The notes under the pieces are model-generated. The model saw only the letters and a program-made list of their open reading frames with translations. It was not told the DNA's origin and made no database searches. Below, one piece after another: positions 25,448 through 34,078 of a stretch of 64,000 bases of DNA. The translations under genes and the position numbers were made by a program. Numbering within the stretch: the first letter of the stretch is position 1; each line of letters starts with the position of its first letter. Source of the DNA: CAZFJG01 sp964410915 (GTDB lineage: Bacteria; Synergistota; Synergistia; Synergistales; JAFGMB01); NCBI GenBank assembly GCA_964410915.1, contig CAYPIU010000007.1, positions 1 through 64,000 on the forward strand, in the 5' to 3' direction.

Positions 25448-26446
25448 TTGAAATGGTATCTTTTTATTGATGGTCAACAGCTTGGCCCGTTATCTCCAGA
25501 CGAAGCAAGAAAAATGGTGCGTCAGGACTCCTTCGGATATGCCTGGAGAGATGGTTTCAGCCAATGGCTGCCTATATCGGCCATTGATGAGCTGAATGAT
25601 AACAACGAAAGAACAGCAACTCCTCCTCCGACCACGAATCGAATGAGCGATGAAGTGGATTTCACTATACAGGGAAGTGAGATGCAGTTCGTGGAGATCG
25701 AGCTTGACCCGGGAGAAAGCGCTGTTGCCGAAGCGGGTGCAATGATGTACATGGACCCTTCAATCACCATGGAAAGTATTTTTGGAGATGGTTCTCAAAA
25801 AAACCAGCAGGGGGGGATCTTTGACAAGCTTGTTGGAGCCGGGAAAAGAGTTATTTCAGGGGAAAGCCTTTTTACAACAGTGTTTACACACCAGGGAACC
25901 GGTAAAGCTGATATAGCTTTTGGTGCACCCTTCCCGGGCAATGTTATTCCCCTGAACCTACCCTCTGTAGGAGGAACACTTATATGCCAGAAAGACAGTT
26001 TTCTCTGTGCGGCAAAGGGAGTATCCATAGATATTTATTTTCAGAAACGGATACTTACGGGTCTGTTTGGTGGAGAAGGTTTCATAATGGAGAAACTCGA
26101 AGGTGACGGAATGGTCTTTATACATGCAGGAGGCACAGTACTTGAAAAAGAGCTGAGAGCTGGTCAAACTCTTCAGGTAGATACCGGATGCGTAGTGGCG
26201 TTCGATAGTAAGGTAAGTTTTGATATTCAAAGAATTGGAAATATCAAAACTGCACTATTCGGGGGTGAAGGCCTTTTTCTGGCTAATCTTACTGGACCAG
26301 GCAGAATATGGCTTCAATCTCTTCCTTTTTCAAGGCTCGCAGGCAGGATGCTTAAAGCAGCACCCCAGGGGGGCAGCAAAGACAGAGGTGAAGGATCTCT
26401 TCTGGGAGGACTTGGAAATATCCTTAATGGAGATAACAGGCTGTAA
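25448..26446 (+). CDS. GYF_2 domain plus AIM24/TIGR00266 family protein
   Basis: Protein of 332 residues. Residues 1-50 form a GYF_2-type module (KWYLFIDGQQLGPLSPDEARKMV, FGYAWRDGFSQWLPIS). From about 68 on is the AIM24 beta-sandwich: FTIQGSEMQFVEIELDPGESAVAEAGAMMYMD, IPLNLPSVGGTLICQKDSFLCAA and GGEGLFLANLTGPGRIWLQS. AIM24-type proteins bind membranes or partner proteins; the exact role in bacteria is open. A TTG start at 25448 has AAGGAGAG before it. A bidirectional terminator separates it from the convergent radical SAM gene. Confidence 0.88.
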   Translation: MKWYLFIDGQQLGPLSPDEARKMVRQDSFGYAWRDGFSQWLPISAIDELNDNNERTATPPPTTNRMSDEVDFTIQGSEMQFVEIELDPGESAVAEAGAMMYMDPSITMESIFGDGSQKNQQGGIFDKLVGAGKRVISGESLFTTVFTHQGTGKADIAFGAPFPGNVIPLNLPSVGGTLICQKDSFLCAAKGVSIDIYFQKRILTGLFGGEGFIMEKLEGDGMVFIHAGGTVLEKELRAGQTLQVDTGCVVAFDSKVSFDIQRIGNIKTALFGGEGLFLANLTGPGRIWLQSLPFSRLAGRMLKAAPQGGSKDRGEGSLLGGLGNILNGDNRL

Positions 26447-26450
26447 TAAT

Positions 26451-26499
26451 AAAAAGGCAAAGCAGAGGTTTAGATCAAAACCCCTGCTCTGCCTTTTTT
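26451..26499. terminator. Bidirectional terminator
   Basis: A near-perfect stem (AAAAAGGC..AGCAG.GGTTT / AAACC.CTGCT.TGCCTTTTTT) has A and T runs on either side. It lies between the convergent AIM24 and radical SAM genes and should stop transcription from both. Confidence 0.9.
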
Positions 26500-26513
26500 C
26501 CATATTGAATTAT

Positions 26514-27989
26514 CTATTTACATCCACCACATTTCTGACATTCAGAACACCCAACAGGAAGATGTTTTCGGGCCTTGCCCAGAATATACTCATCATCCTC
26601 CCTCTCAAGGGCTTTCCAGTATTTTTGTCTCCAGTAACTGTCCCATACGGGATCGTATATTTCTTTCATCCTTTCTGCATAATCGTCCAGGCCGTCAGCC
26701 ACTTCTCCTTCAAGCATTGCACCCAGCCCCTTGTGACATGGAACTGCGTGAAATTTCTTTACAAGCTCTCTCAGGATTTCCGGATGGTCAATGATCATGC
26801 ATGGACGAAGCAGATCATCGTCATCGTAGGGCTGAGCATCCCGTATAGCCTTGAAGAATGGACTTTTTGCAATTTCAACTATACTTTTTTCCTTTATGTT
26901 ATCTACAGCAAAAGGAGCAAATACACACGGTTCCACAAGTCCGTTGTGTATAACATGCCAATACCTCCTGCCTCCTGCCATACAACCATCCACGTATGGA
27001 CCATCATTCCAGAAATCTCCAAAAAGAATGGGATATTCATGGCTTTCTCTTATTTCGGCAACCTTTTCCCTGAGCCTGTTCCTCTGCTCGGGCGAGGCCA
27101 TATAGGTAAGGTCTGGCTTGAGTCCTATGGGAATATACTGAAAGATCCACCCGAAAGAACATCCAAGCTCTACCATCCTGGCCACAAAATCGTTGCTGAC
27201 AATATAGTCAGCATTCGCACTTGTAAAGGTTGTACTGAAACCAAAAGCCATTCCTCTTTTTTTCATTCTGCCAAAGGCGTCAATTATCCGATCATATACC
27301 CCCTGCCCTCTCCTTGCATCAGTCTGTTCCCTGGTTCCTTCAATAGATAGCATCGGGGCCACATTACCAAGCTCATAGAGACGATCTACTGTCTTTTCAT
27401 CAAGAAGGGTTCCATTAGTATAGAATTGGAAGTAACAGTCACTGTGCTTTTCCCAGAGGTCAAATATTCTCGGGTGCATGATAGCTTCACCTCCTGAGAA
27501 TGTATAAAAATACATTCCCAGGGATTTACCCTCAGTTAATATTTTATCCATTTCCTCAAAGGTCATATCATTTGACTGGTCATATTCTGCAGCATAACAT
27601 CCTTTACAATGAAGATTACATTTCATCGTAGGACTTATGACCATGAAATTTGGAAGGTGGACACCATATTCCTTCTGTTTTCTGTCACGGATAGCTCGCC
27701 CGATAACCATGAAATTGACAAACACATTCTGCATTAACTTCTGAAGGCAGTGGGTATCAAGCTCCCTGACAAGTCTGAAAAAAGGCTGGGCGAAAGGATC
27801 ATTATTCCTGATCTTGTTTGCCAGCAGCCTGAAACTTTCCCTGTGATACTTGGCAGGAGCTATTCTGCCCAGGGATTCAAAAACATCGGCTACCCCCTCA
27901 ATGTCACCTTCCTGCATCCTGGAAGTAATATTATTTATGAGCTTGAGGGAAAGAAAACCTTTCGTTTTATCAATAAGAGAAATATTCAC
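26514..27989 (-). CDS. Radical SAM protein with SPASM-like C terminus
   Basis: Protein of about 491 residues. The radical SAM cluster site is CNLHCKGCYAAEYD (CxxxCxxC), followed by FYTFSGGEAIMHPR and YTNGTLLDE. Auxiliary cysteines come in DGCMAGGRRYWHVIHNGLVEPCVFAPFAV and in the tail CSECQKCGGCK, so extra FeS clusters are likely. About 115 N-terminal residues precede the barrel. The GTG at 27989 is preferred to the GTG at 27998, which touches the ribosome site. The GntR regulator follows on its 5' side 28 bp away and probably controls it. The substrate is unknown; such proteins modify peptides or act in cofactor synthesis. Confidence 0.85.
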   Translation of the reverse strand: MNISLIDKTKGFLSLKLINNITSRMQEGDIEGVADVFESLGRIAPAKYHRESFRLLANKIRNNDPFAQPFFRLVRELDTHCLQKLMQNVFVNFMVIGRAIRDRKQKEYGVHLPNFMVISPTMKCNLHCKGCYAAEYDQSNDMTFEEMDKILTEGKSLGMYFYTFSGGEAIMHPRIFDLWEKHSDCYFQFYTNGTLLDEKTVDRLYELGNVAPMLSIEGTREQTDARRGQGVYDRIIDAFGRMKKRGMAFGFSTTFTSANADYIVSNDFVARMVELGCSFGWIFQYIPIGLKPDLTYMASPEQRNRLREKVAEIRESHEYPILFGDFWNDGPYVDGCMAGGRRYWHVIHNGLVEPCVFAPFAVDNIKEKSIVEIAKSPFFKAIRDAQPYDDDDLLRPCMIIDHPEILRELVKKFHAVPCHKGLGAMLEGEVADGLDDYAERMKEIYDPVWDSYWRQKYWKALEREDDEYILGKARKHLPVGCSECQKCGGCK

Positions 27990-28017
27990 TGTTCTCACCC
28001 CTTATAACTTTTGTTAT

Positions 28018-28758
28018 TTAAACTTGGCTATTTCCCTTTTTACCGTTGGATATATGTTCCTTTCTGTATATTTCTGATGTTGTTTTAACTATATTGTCCA
28101 AATGAGATCTCATTGCGCTTGAAGCCTTTTCCGCATTTCTGTTTTCCAGGGCTTCAAGTATCTGCCTGTGATAATCAATGGTAACCTGGATCTGAGCTGG
28201 TTTTCTGTACTGATCGAGATTTGATTCTCTCAAAAGCTGTCTGACCGGCTCTATCATTTTTACAAAGAAAGAATTTTCACAGGCTTCTGCCAGAGCCATA
28301 TGAAAGGAAACATCAGCTTCAAGGAAGTCCTCCCGGCTGACCTGTGTCCTGATCTCTTTCTCATGGATCTCCCTGAGATTCTGCAGTTGTTCAGGAGAGG
28401 CCCGTTCAGCTGCAAGCATTGCGATCACAACTTCAAGATATTTTCGGGCTTCCAGTAATTCAAGGAAAGTGAACTGCTTCATAAGATAGGAAGTTTTAAA
28501 ATGATCGTATAGAAGGTTTAGATCATTAACAAGGTAGGTTCCGTCATTTTGCCTGATCTCGAGAATATCCATATACTGAAGAGCTCTTAGAGCCTCTCTT
28601 ACAGTCGCCCTGCTTACAGAGAACTTCTCTGCAAGGACCCTTTCTGATGGTAGTTTTTCACCGGGTTCTAATTCTCCTGCAAGTATCCTTCGCTTGATCT
28701 GTTCGATTATCATTTGTGCAAAAGTTTTCTTGTTTATCTTGTCAAAACTGTTCCCCAT
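28018..28758 (-). CDS. GntR family regulator, FadR subfamily
   Basis: Protein of 246 residues. Winged helix at the N terminus (IIEQIKRRILAGELEPGEKLPSERVLAEKFSVSRATVREALRALQ), then the all-helical FCD ligand domain (about 90-235) with metal-site residues in EADVSFHMALAEACEN and DYHRQILEALENR. The ATG at 28758 fits the family's normal start; further upstream codons would run through the operator. A perfect ATTGGT-CTT-ACCAAT lies 56 bp upstream. The gene is probably co-transcribed with the radical SAM gene. Members sense carboxylates such as lactate, pyruvate or malonate. Confidence 0.92.
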   Translation of the reverse strand: MGNSFDKINKKTFAQMIIEQIKRRILAGELEPGEKLPSERVLAEKFSVSRATVREALRALQYMDILEIRQNDGTYLVNDLNLLYDHFKTSYLMKQFTFLELLEARKYLEVVIAMLAAERASPEQLQNLREIHEKEIRTQVSREDFLEADVSFHMALAEACENSFFVKMIEPVRQLLRESNLDQYRKPAQIQVTIDYHRQILEALENRNAEKASSAMRSHLDNIVKTTSEIYRKEHISNGKKGNSQV

Positions 28759-28813
28759 AATGTTTAATCCAATCCCCCCTAATTGAAAGCTAAAGGATTT
28801 GAACGTCTGGGTC

Positions 28814-28828
28814 ATTGGTCTTACCAAT
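28814..28828. promoter_or_regulatory. GntR/FadR-type operator
   Basis: ATTGGT-CTT-ACCAAT is a perfect palindrome and matches the TGGTnnnACCA pattern known for PdhR/LldR/FadR-type regulators. It lies directly upstream of the GntR gene, so self-control of the regulator-radical SAM unit is likely. Confidence 0.8.
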
Positions 28829-28991
28829 ACACCGTAATTTTAGCTCAACGACAACTTCATGTCAAAGCATCACCCTTTTAAACAGTACAATATCGCATCC
28901 AGATTTCGTATAGAAAAACTCTTTTATAATGTTAGTCTGATATGATATATAAATAATCTTTTACATTTTCACGAGAGGAGTCATGAAGATC

Positions 28992-29447
28992 ATGGGAGAC
29001 CATACTGATAATATCTCTGAAGAGATAAACCAGATCCTCAGATCAAGACTTACAGCGGTTCTTGCTACCCAGGGAAAAGAAGGTCCCTGGACCACTCTTG
29101 TTTCATTCAGCGCATCAGAAGATATGACAACTCTCTGGTTCGCCACATCTCGTGTTACTCGGAAATTTGCCAATCTGAACTGGAACAGTAATGTCTCCAT
29201 GCTAATGGATACAAGAACAAATTCTGTTTCTGACCTTTACTCTGCAAGTGCACTGACGTCAATAGGCCACGCCAGAGAACTCCATGATACCGAGAGGGAA
29301 AATGCTCTGGCACTAATGAAAGAACAGCATGAATATCTATCCGCTTTTCTATCCTCCCCCACTGTGGCAATTATCCAGGTAAATATTAGGAAATATATAC
29401 TTGTTACAAGTTTCCAGAATGTAAGAGAGGTCACGGTCCATGACTGA
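28992..29447 (+). CDS. Pyridoxamine 5'-phosphate oxidase-like flavoprotein
   Basis: Protein of about 151 residues with the split-barrel flavin fold: EINQILRSRLTAVLATQGKEGPWTTLVSFSASEDMTTLWFAT, TRKFANLNWNSNVSMLMDTR and the late strand VAIIQVNIRKYILVTSFQNV. Either ATG 28983 or 28992 may be used; the second has better spacing to GAGAGGAG. Its end overlaps the following PEP-synthase-like gene by 8 bp, so the two are translated from one message and probably work together. Substrate unknown. Confidence 0.82.
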   Translation: MGDHTDNISEEINQILRSRLTAVLATQGKEGPWTTLVSFSASEDMTTLWFATSRVTRKFANLNWNSNVSMLMDTRTNSVSDLYSASALTSIGHARELHDTERENALALMKEQHEYLSAFLSSPTVAIIQVNIRKYILVTSFQNVREVTVHD

Positions 29448-31614
29448 TTTGATTATTCCGCTGAAAAAAATAACGGAGGCACACAAAGATATTTCAGGCG
29501 GGAAGGCGTGGGCCCTTTCAAGACTGCTCCAACATGGTATCCACGTCCCTGAAGGTCTGTGTATAACAACCCATGCTTACCGGACCTTTGTAAATGAAAC
29601 GGGATTGGACAACAGGATACTTATGGAAATGAACCGTAAATCTTTTAATGAAATGCGCTGGGAAGAGATCTGGGACCTGTCTCTCAGGATACGTAATTAT
29701 TTTCTTTCAACTTCAATACCTCCCTGGATCCGTAAAACCCTGAAAGAGGATCTTAAAAAACGATTCAGTAATGTACCGGTTGTTGTACGTTCATCATCAT
29801 GTTCTGAAGACAGTGCTGAAACATCTTTTGCAGGACTCCATGAATCTTTCGTGAATGTTACAGGCGAAGAATCAATACTTCAAAGCATAAAGCTTGTCTG
29901 GGCATCTCTCTGGTCAGATACAGCTCTCCTCTATCGCAGAGAACTTGCTCTTGATGTTAAAAAAAGCGCCATGGCCGTGGTTATCCAGGAACTTGCAGAA
30001 GGGCAGAGATCGGGTGTTGCCTTCAGCATAAATCCTCTGAAAAAGAACGAATCAATAGTAGAATCGGTCTGGGGACTTAACCAGGGACTGGTCGATGGTT
30101 CTGTTGAGCCTGACAGATGGATCATTTCCAGGGAAAATGGTGAAATCCTGTCCCACAAAGAACCTTCTCTCAGGGATATAACCATAGTTGCTGCTGAAAA
30201 AGGAACTGCTTCAATGAAAAGCAAAAATGGTGAAATTAAAAAACCTCCTCTGAACCGAGACGAGGTTAAAGATGTATTCCTGCTTTCCCAAAAAAGTGAG
30301 GAGTATTTCGGCTCCCCCCAGGATGTTGAATGGACCTTTCGGAATAACGACCTCTTCCTTCTTCAATCAAGACCCATAACTTCAATATCAGGAGAGGATG
30401 ACAACCGCCAAAAATATCTTTCTCTGAAAGTGAGTTTTGATGAACTGAAAAGACTCCGATTTAAAATAGAACAGGAATTGCTCCCTGAAATGGATCGGGA
30501 AGCTGACAATATGACAACCCTTGATATACAGGACCTTGACGATAAGGACCTGGCCGTTGAGATACGAAAAAGAATGGACATTCTTGATAAATGGAACCTC
30601 ACATATACAAGGGACTTCATCCCTTTTGCCCACGGAACAAGGCTTTTTGGAAGATTTTATAATGACACCATGTCGCCGGATGATCCCTTTGAATTTGTTC
30701 TGCTTCTCAAGGGAACTGAAATGAAAAGCCTCAAAAGAAATAATGCACTTCTGGGCCTTGCCAGAAGGTTAAAAGATGATCCGGAATTGAGGGGAAAACT
30801 GGAAATGGGACAGGAGATCCCTTCGGAACTGAAGGAACAGTTTAACTCTTTCGCCAGAGATTTCTCCCTCTCCAGCGGAGAAACTCTCGAAAGTTCAAAA
30901 AAGAGGGCTGCAAGGTTTATACTGGAAATGTCTGCCCTTTCTGAACAACCCTTGAGAGGTACTTCCTCAAATTCTGACCTATACAACAGTTTTATTTCAC
31001 ATTTCCAGGATGATGGAGAAAGGTCACTCGCTCTGGAATATCTTGACCTCGGAAGAGCCAGCTGGAAGCTTAGAGATGATGACAATATCTACCTCGCAGC
31101 CATAGAAAATGAAGTGAACAGAGCTATTCTTGAAGGGAAAAAAAGAATTGACTGGATCCGCAGTATGCCCTCTTCTGAACTTACCGGAGAAGATGTCTCG
31201 CTTTGCCTCGAGAACCATAATTATCAACCCGTCAATAGATCTTCAGTATCCCCTCTTGATAACAGTTCGAAAAGAAGTAGTGCAGCTTTTTTCAGGCAGG
31301 CAACAGGACAACCTGCAAGTCCCGGGACAGGAACGGGTAAAGCAAGGGTGATAAGGAACAAAGGAGACCTTATGGCTTTTAAAAAAGACGAGATCATCGT
31401 CTGTGATGCCATAGAGCCCGACATGACCTTTATCGTCCCTCTGGCTGCAGGTATTGTTGAACGCCGGGGTGGGATGCTTATTCATGGTGCAATAATCGCC
31501 AGGGAATACGGGATCCCATGTGTCACCGGGGTTCCAGGCGCAGCAGAAATAATAAAAGAGGGTTCAACGGTTACGGTTGACGGATATCTGGGTATAGTCA
31601 TAGTGGAAAACTGA
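29440..31614 (+). CDS. PEP-synthase/rifampin-phosphotransferase-like protein
   Basis: Protein of 724 residues. Residues 1-310 are the ATP-grasp PPDK/PEP-synthase N-terminal domain (GGKAWALSRLLQHGIHVPEG; VVVRSSSCSEDSAETSFAGLHES; DVEWTF; LLQSRPI). The middle (about 330-620) matches nothing I know. The C-terminal swivelling domain has the phospho-histidine site GGMLIHGAIIAREYGIPCVTGV. There is no TIM-barrel PEP/pyruvate domain. That order (ATP-binding, variable acceptor domain, His domain) is that of rifampin phosphotransferase and related dikinases, so the enzyme probably phosphorylates a small molecule bound by the middle domain. It overlaps the upstream flavoprotein gene. Confidence 0.82.
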   Translation: MTDLIIPLKKITEAHKDISGGKAWALSRLLQHGIHVPEGLCITTHAYRTFVNETGLDNRILMEMNRKSFNEMRWEEIWDLSLRIRNYFLSTSIPPWIRKTLKEDLKKRFSNVPVVVRSSSCSEDSAETSFAGLHESFVNVTGEESILQSIKLVWASLWSDTALLYRRELALDVKKSAMAVVIQELAEGQRSGVAFSINPLKKNESIVESVWGLNQGLVDGSVEPDRWIISRENGEILSHKEPSLRDITIVAAEKGTASMKSKNGEIKKPPLNRDEVKDVFLLSQKSEEYFGSPQDVEWTFRNNDLFLLQSRPITSISGEDDNRQKYLSLKVSFDELKRLRFKIEQELLPEMDREADNMTTLDIQDLDDKDLAVEIRKRMDILDKWNLTYTRDFIPFAHGTRLFGRFYNDTMSPDDPFEFVLLLKGTEMKSLKRNNALLGLARRLKDDPELRGKLEMGQEIPSELKEQFNSFARDFSLSSGETLESSKKRAARFILEMSALSEQPLRGTSSNSDLYNSFISHFQDDGERSLALEYLDLGRASWKLRDDDNIYLAAIENEVNRAILEGKKRIDWIRSMPSSELTGEDVSLCLENHNYQPVNRSSVSPLDNSSKRSSAAFFRQATGQPASPGTGTGKARVIRNKGDLMAFKKDEIIVCDAIEPDMTFIVPLAAGIVERRGGMLIHGAIIAREYGIPCVTGVPGAAEIIKEGSTVTVDGYLGIVIVEN

Positions 31615-31630
31615 TACCTGCAGATCGTCT

Positions 31631-32929
31631 TTACAGATATCCCTTATTCCTGAAAACCGGTTCTGCTACACGGGACATGTTTCGTGTCTTTCTTAAAAGA
31701 TATATACCGGAAACCATGCAGGCAGCTCCTCCAACTACAAAAGTAGCAGGTGCACCTATTATGGATGCCAGGCTTCCACAGACGAGGCTGCCAAGAGGGG
31801 CTATTCCGAGTATCGAAAAAATATAAAAACTCATCACCCGGCTTCTCTTGTCATGATCCACAAGAGATTGTATATATGTATTACATGAAACAAGTGAAGA
31901 TACAAGGAAAAAACCTGTAAACACCATAAGTATCATGGAAAGCGGAACAGAGTGTGAAAAGGAAAAAACCCCGATAAAAAAACCAAAAAATGTTACTGAA
32001 AAGGCCATTGTCCGGTTCATTCCCATTGGTTTTTTCGCCAACGCGAGTCGTACTGATCCTAAAAGAGCACCAAAACCGCTTGATGCAGTGAGAAAACCGA
32101 GAGTGTCAGGACCTCCTTCAAGTATATTTCTGGCGAAAACCGGAAGAAGTACAAGGTATGGGATCCCTGCAAAGCTTATCACTGCAAGGGTAAGCAAAGT
32201 ATTCCGTATTGGGCTGAACCCCTTAATATAGTTAAATCCCTCACGCAGGTTAAGAAGAAAACTTCCATTCTCTCCAAAATTCCTTCGACAGTCTTTCAGC
32301 TTCATCAGGATCAACGCCACGAGCGTTGCAAAATAGCTGAAACCATTCATTATAAAACATATACCCTCTCCAAAAGCGGCAATAGCAACTCCACCAATGG
32401 AAGGGCCAACGAGCCTGGCCGTATTGAAAAGAGAAGAATTCAGGGCTATTGCATTTCCAAGGTCATCACCATCTTCAACGAGATGGACCACAAATGCCTG
32501 ACGGGCGGGTATTTCAAAAGCATTTACCATGCCCAGGACCGCACTCAGAATTATTATATGCCAGTATTCAACGTAACCACTTAGAGTAAGAACAGCCAGA
32601 ATAAACGCATGAAGCATACTGAGAACCTGGCAAATGAAGATGATCCTTTTCAGATCCATGCTTTCCAGCAACACCCCGGTAAAAATACCGAACAGAAATA
32701 CAGGTAACTGACCTGCAAACTCAACAGCACCAAGCATAAATGCAGAGTCGGTAAGACGATAGACCAGCCACCCCATAGCAACTCTCTGCATCCAGAGTCC
32801 CGTAAGAGATATGATCTCTCCACAGAAAAAGATCCTGTAATTCCTGTGTCTCATAGCTCTGAGAACGTGATTGACCCTTTCTTTTTTAAGGGATAATACA
32901 TCTGCTGAAAACCGTCTTGACCACGACAT
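31631..32929 (-). CDS. MFS exporter (EntS/MFS_3-like)
   Basis: Protein of 432 residues with about 12 membrane segments: YRIFFCGEIISLTGLWMQRVAMGWLVYRLTDSAFMLG, GMVNAFEIPARQAFVVHLV and LNSSLFNTARLVGPSIGGVAIAAFGEG. These are marks of the enterobactin-exporter-like MFS group. ATG at 32929 has GGAG ten bases before it; an upstream in-frame start would add 24 residues and run through a hairpin. Its 3' end faces the PEP-synthase-like gene with a 16-bp gap. Substrate unknown. Confidence 0.87.
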   Translation of the reverse strand: MSWSRRFSADVLSLKKERVNHVLRAMRHRNYRIFFCGEIISLTGLWMQRVAMGWLVYRLTDSAFMLGAVEFAGQLPVFLFGIFTGVLLESMDLKRIIFICQVLSMLHAFILAVLTLSGYVEYWHIIILSAVLGMVNAFEIPARQAFVVHLVEDGDDLGNAIALNSSLFNTARLVGPSIGGVAIAAFGEGICFIMNGFSYFATLVALILMKLKDCRRNFGENGSFLLNLREGFNYIKGFSPIRNTLLTLAVISFAGIPYLVLLPVFARNILEGGPDTLGFLTASSGFGALLGSVRLALAKKPMGMNRTMAFSVTFFGFFIGVFSFSHSVPLSMILMVFTGFFLVSSLVSCNTYIQSLVDHDKRSRVMSFYIFSILGIAPLGSLVCGSLASIIGAPATFVVGGAACMVSGIYLLRKTRNMSRVAEPVFRNKGYL

Positions 32930-32954
32930 GCTTAAATATCTCCATTCCTGCAAC

Positions 32955-32986
32955 ACAGGGGTTCCGGTAATGGCCGAAACCCCTGT
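32955..32986 (-). other. Hairpin in the leader of the MFS gene
   Basis: Stem ACAGGGGTT.CGG with CCG.AACCCCTGT lies 26-57 bp upstream of the MFS start and 52 bp after the stop of the protease gene at 33039. It has no U-tract, so it may be a weak terminator or a 5' structure. Confidence 0.45.
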
Positions 32987-33038
32987 TTGCAGATCATTCA
33001 CAAGATCGTCTGGAAAAGACTCCTACGCTAAGGGGTCC

Positions 33039-33869
33039 TTAAGATTGTTTCTCTCCGCTGCCGGGGTAAGGCATGGGAATATACTGAACTGAAGGCCTGC
33101 CCTTACCGGACTGCGGGTAAAGGCTTATTATATTGCAAATATTACTATCAAAATCAGTGTTTACTGGCAAACCTATCTCCCGCGCTTCTTTCGGATTTAT
33201 AGGATAATCGTGGGTCCATCGACCCTCTGTAAGTTTTCTGGCTATCTCCTCTGCCTTTTCTTCTTCCATATTATCCTTCAGGAGATCTACAACAAATTTT
33301 CTCGTCTGCTCAATAGCTTTTTTGCCGATATCAGCATATATAAGAGTCTGATCATCTATTTCAGCTATGGGTTTATCAGCAACGGTCTTAAGGATCGAAA
33401 CAGCTGGATACTGACCTATCTGGGGATCCACAGGACCAAGAACCGCATGTTTATCCATCAGGATCTCATCTGCAGCAAGAGCTACCAGAGTACCCCCCGA
33501 CATGGCATAGTGAGGTACTGCCACCGTTACTTTGGCAGGATGGTTATTAAGAGCATAGGCGATCTGTTCAGCTGCAAGAAGAAGTCCACCTGGTGTGTGA
33601 ATAATGAGATCTATAGGTGTATCGTCTGAGGTAAGTTTTATTGCTCTAAGTACCTCCTCGGAATCCTCAATATTTATGAAATTACGGGAGAACATCCCCA
33701 GAAATCCAACACTTTCCTGCCTGTGGATCAATGTTATAACTCTGCTCTTTCTCTTTGATTCACATGATCTTATTGCTGAGTTGCGTTTCATCCTGAGAGC
33801 CCACTGATTAAACTGGGGGTATAATATAAAAAAGAAAATAAGTAAAGGCCATATGTTAAAATCCTGCAT
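33039..33869 (-). CDS. Membrane-anchored ClpP-class serine protease (SDH/SppA-like)
   Basis: Protein of 276 residues. One N-terminal membrane segment (IWPLLIFFFILYPQFNQW) is followed by the ClpP/crotonase-fold domain of the serine dehydrogenase proteinase family: DLIIHTPGGLLLAAEQIAYAL, VPHYAMSGGTLVALAADEILMDKHAVLGPVDPQIG. The nucleophile is Ser in AMSGGT; the His/Lys partner was not fixed. ATG at 33869 has GGAGAG six bases ahead. Homologues are taken to be signal-peptide or membrane-protein peptidases. It is upstream of, and on the same strand as, the MFS exporter. Confidence 0.87.
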   Translation of the reverse strand: MQDFNIWPLLIFFFILYPQFNQWALRMKRNSAIRSCESKRKSRVITLIHRQESVGFLGMFSRNFINIEDSEEVLRAIKLTSDDTPIDLIIHTPGGLLLAAEQIAYALNNHPAKVTVAVPHYAMSGGTLVALAADEILMDKHAVLGPVDPQIGQYPAVSILKTVADKPIAEIDDQTLIYADIGKKAIEQTRKFVVDLLKDNMEEEKAEEIARKLTEGRWTHDYPINPKEAREIGLPVNTDFDSNICNIISLYPQSGKGRPSVQYIPMPYPGSGEKQS

Positions 33870-34078
33870 TTTTATCTCTCCATTCATTGACTATGATCGT
33901 GGTTCCTGAGTTATTCAAATGCATTATACACTACCTTTTACAGGTAAAATGACAGAATTTGATTTTTGTAGCTGAATAGGATACAGTTTCTGTTTCAGTG
34001 TGATATTTTTACCTATAGAGAGTATAGTTTACAGGATAATAATATAATGAATTACAACCACTAAAAGGAAAGATAATA

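Noticed and set aside
26220..27350. Open frame of 376 codons on the plus strand
   Set aside because: It runs antisense to the radical SAM gene and the end of the AIM24 gene; no ribosome site, irregular composition, and the opposite strand carries clear CxxxCxxC and SPASM motifs.
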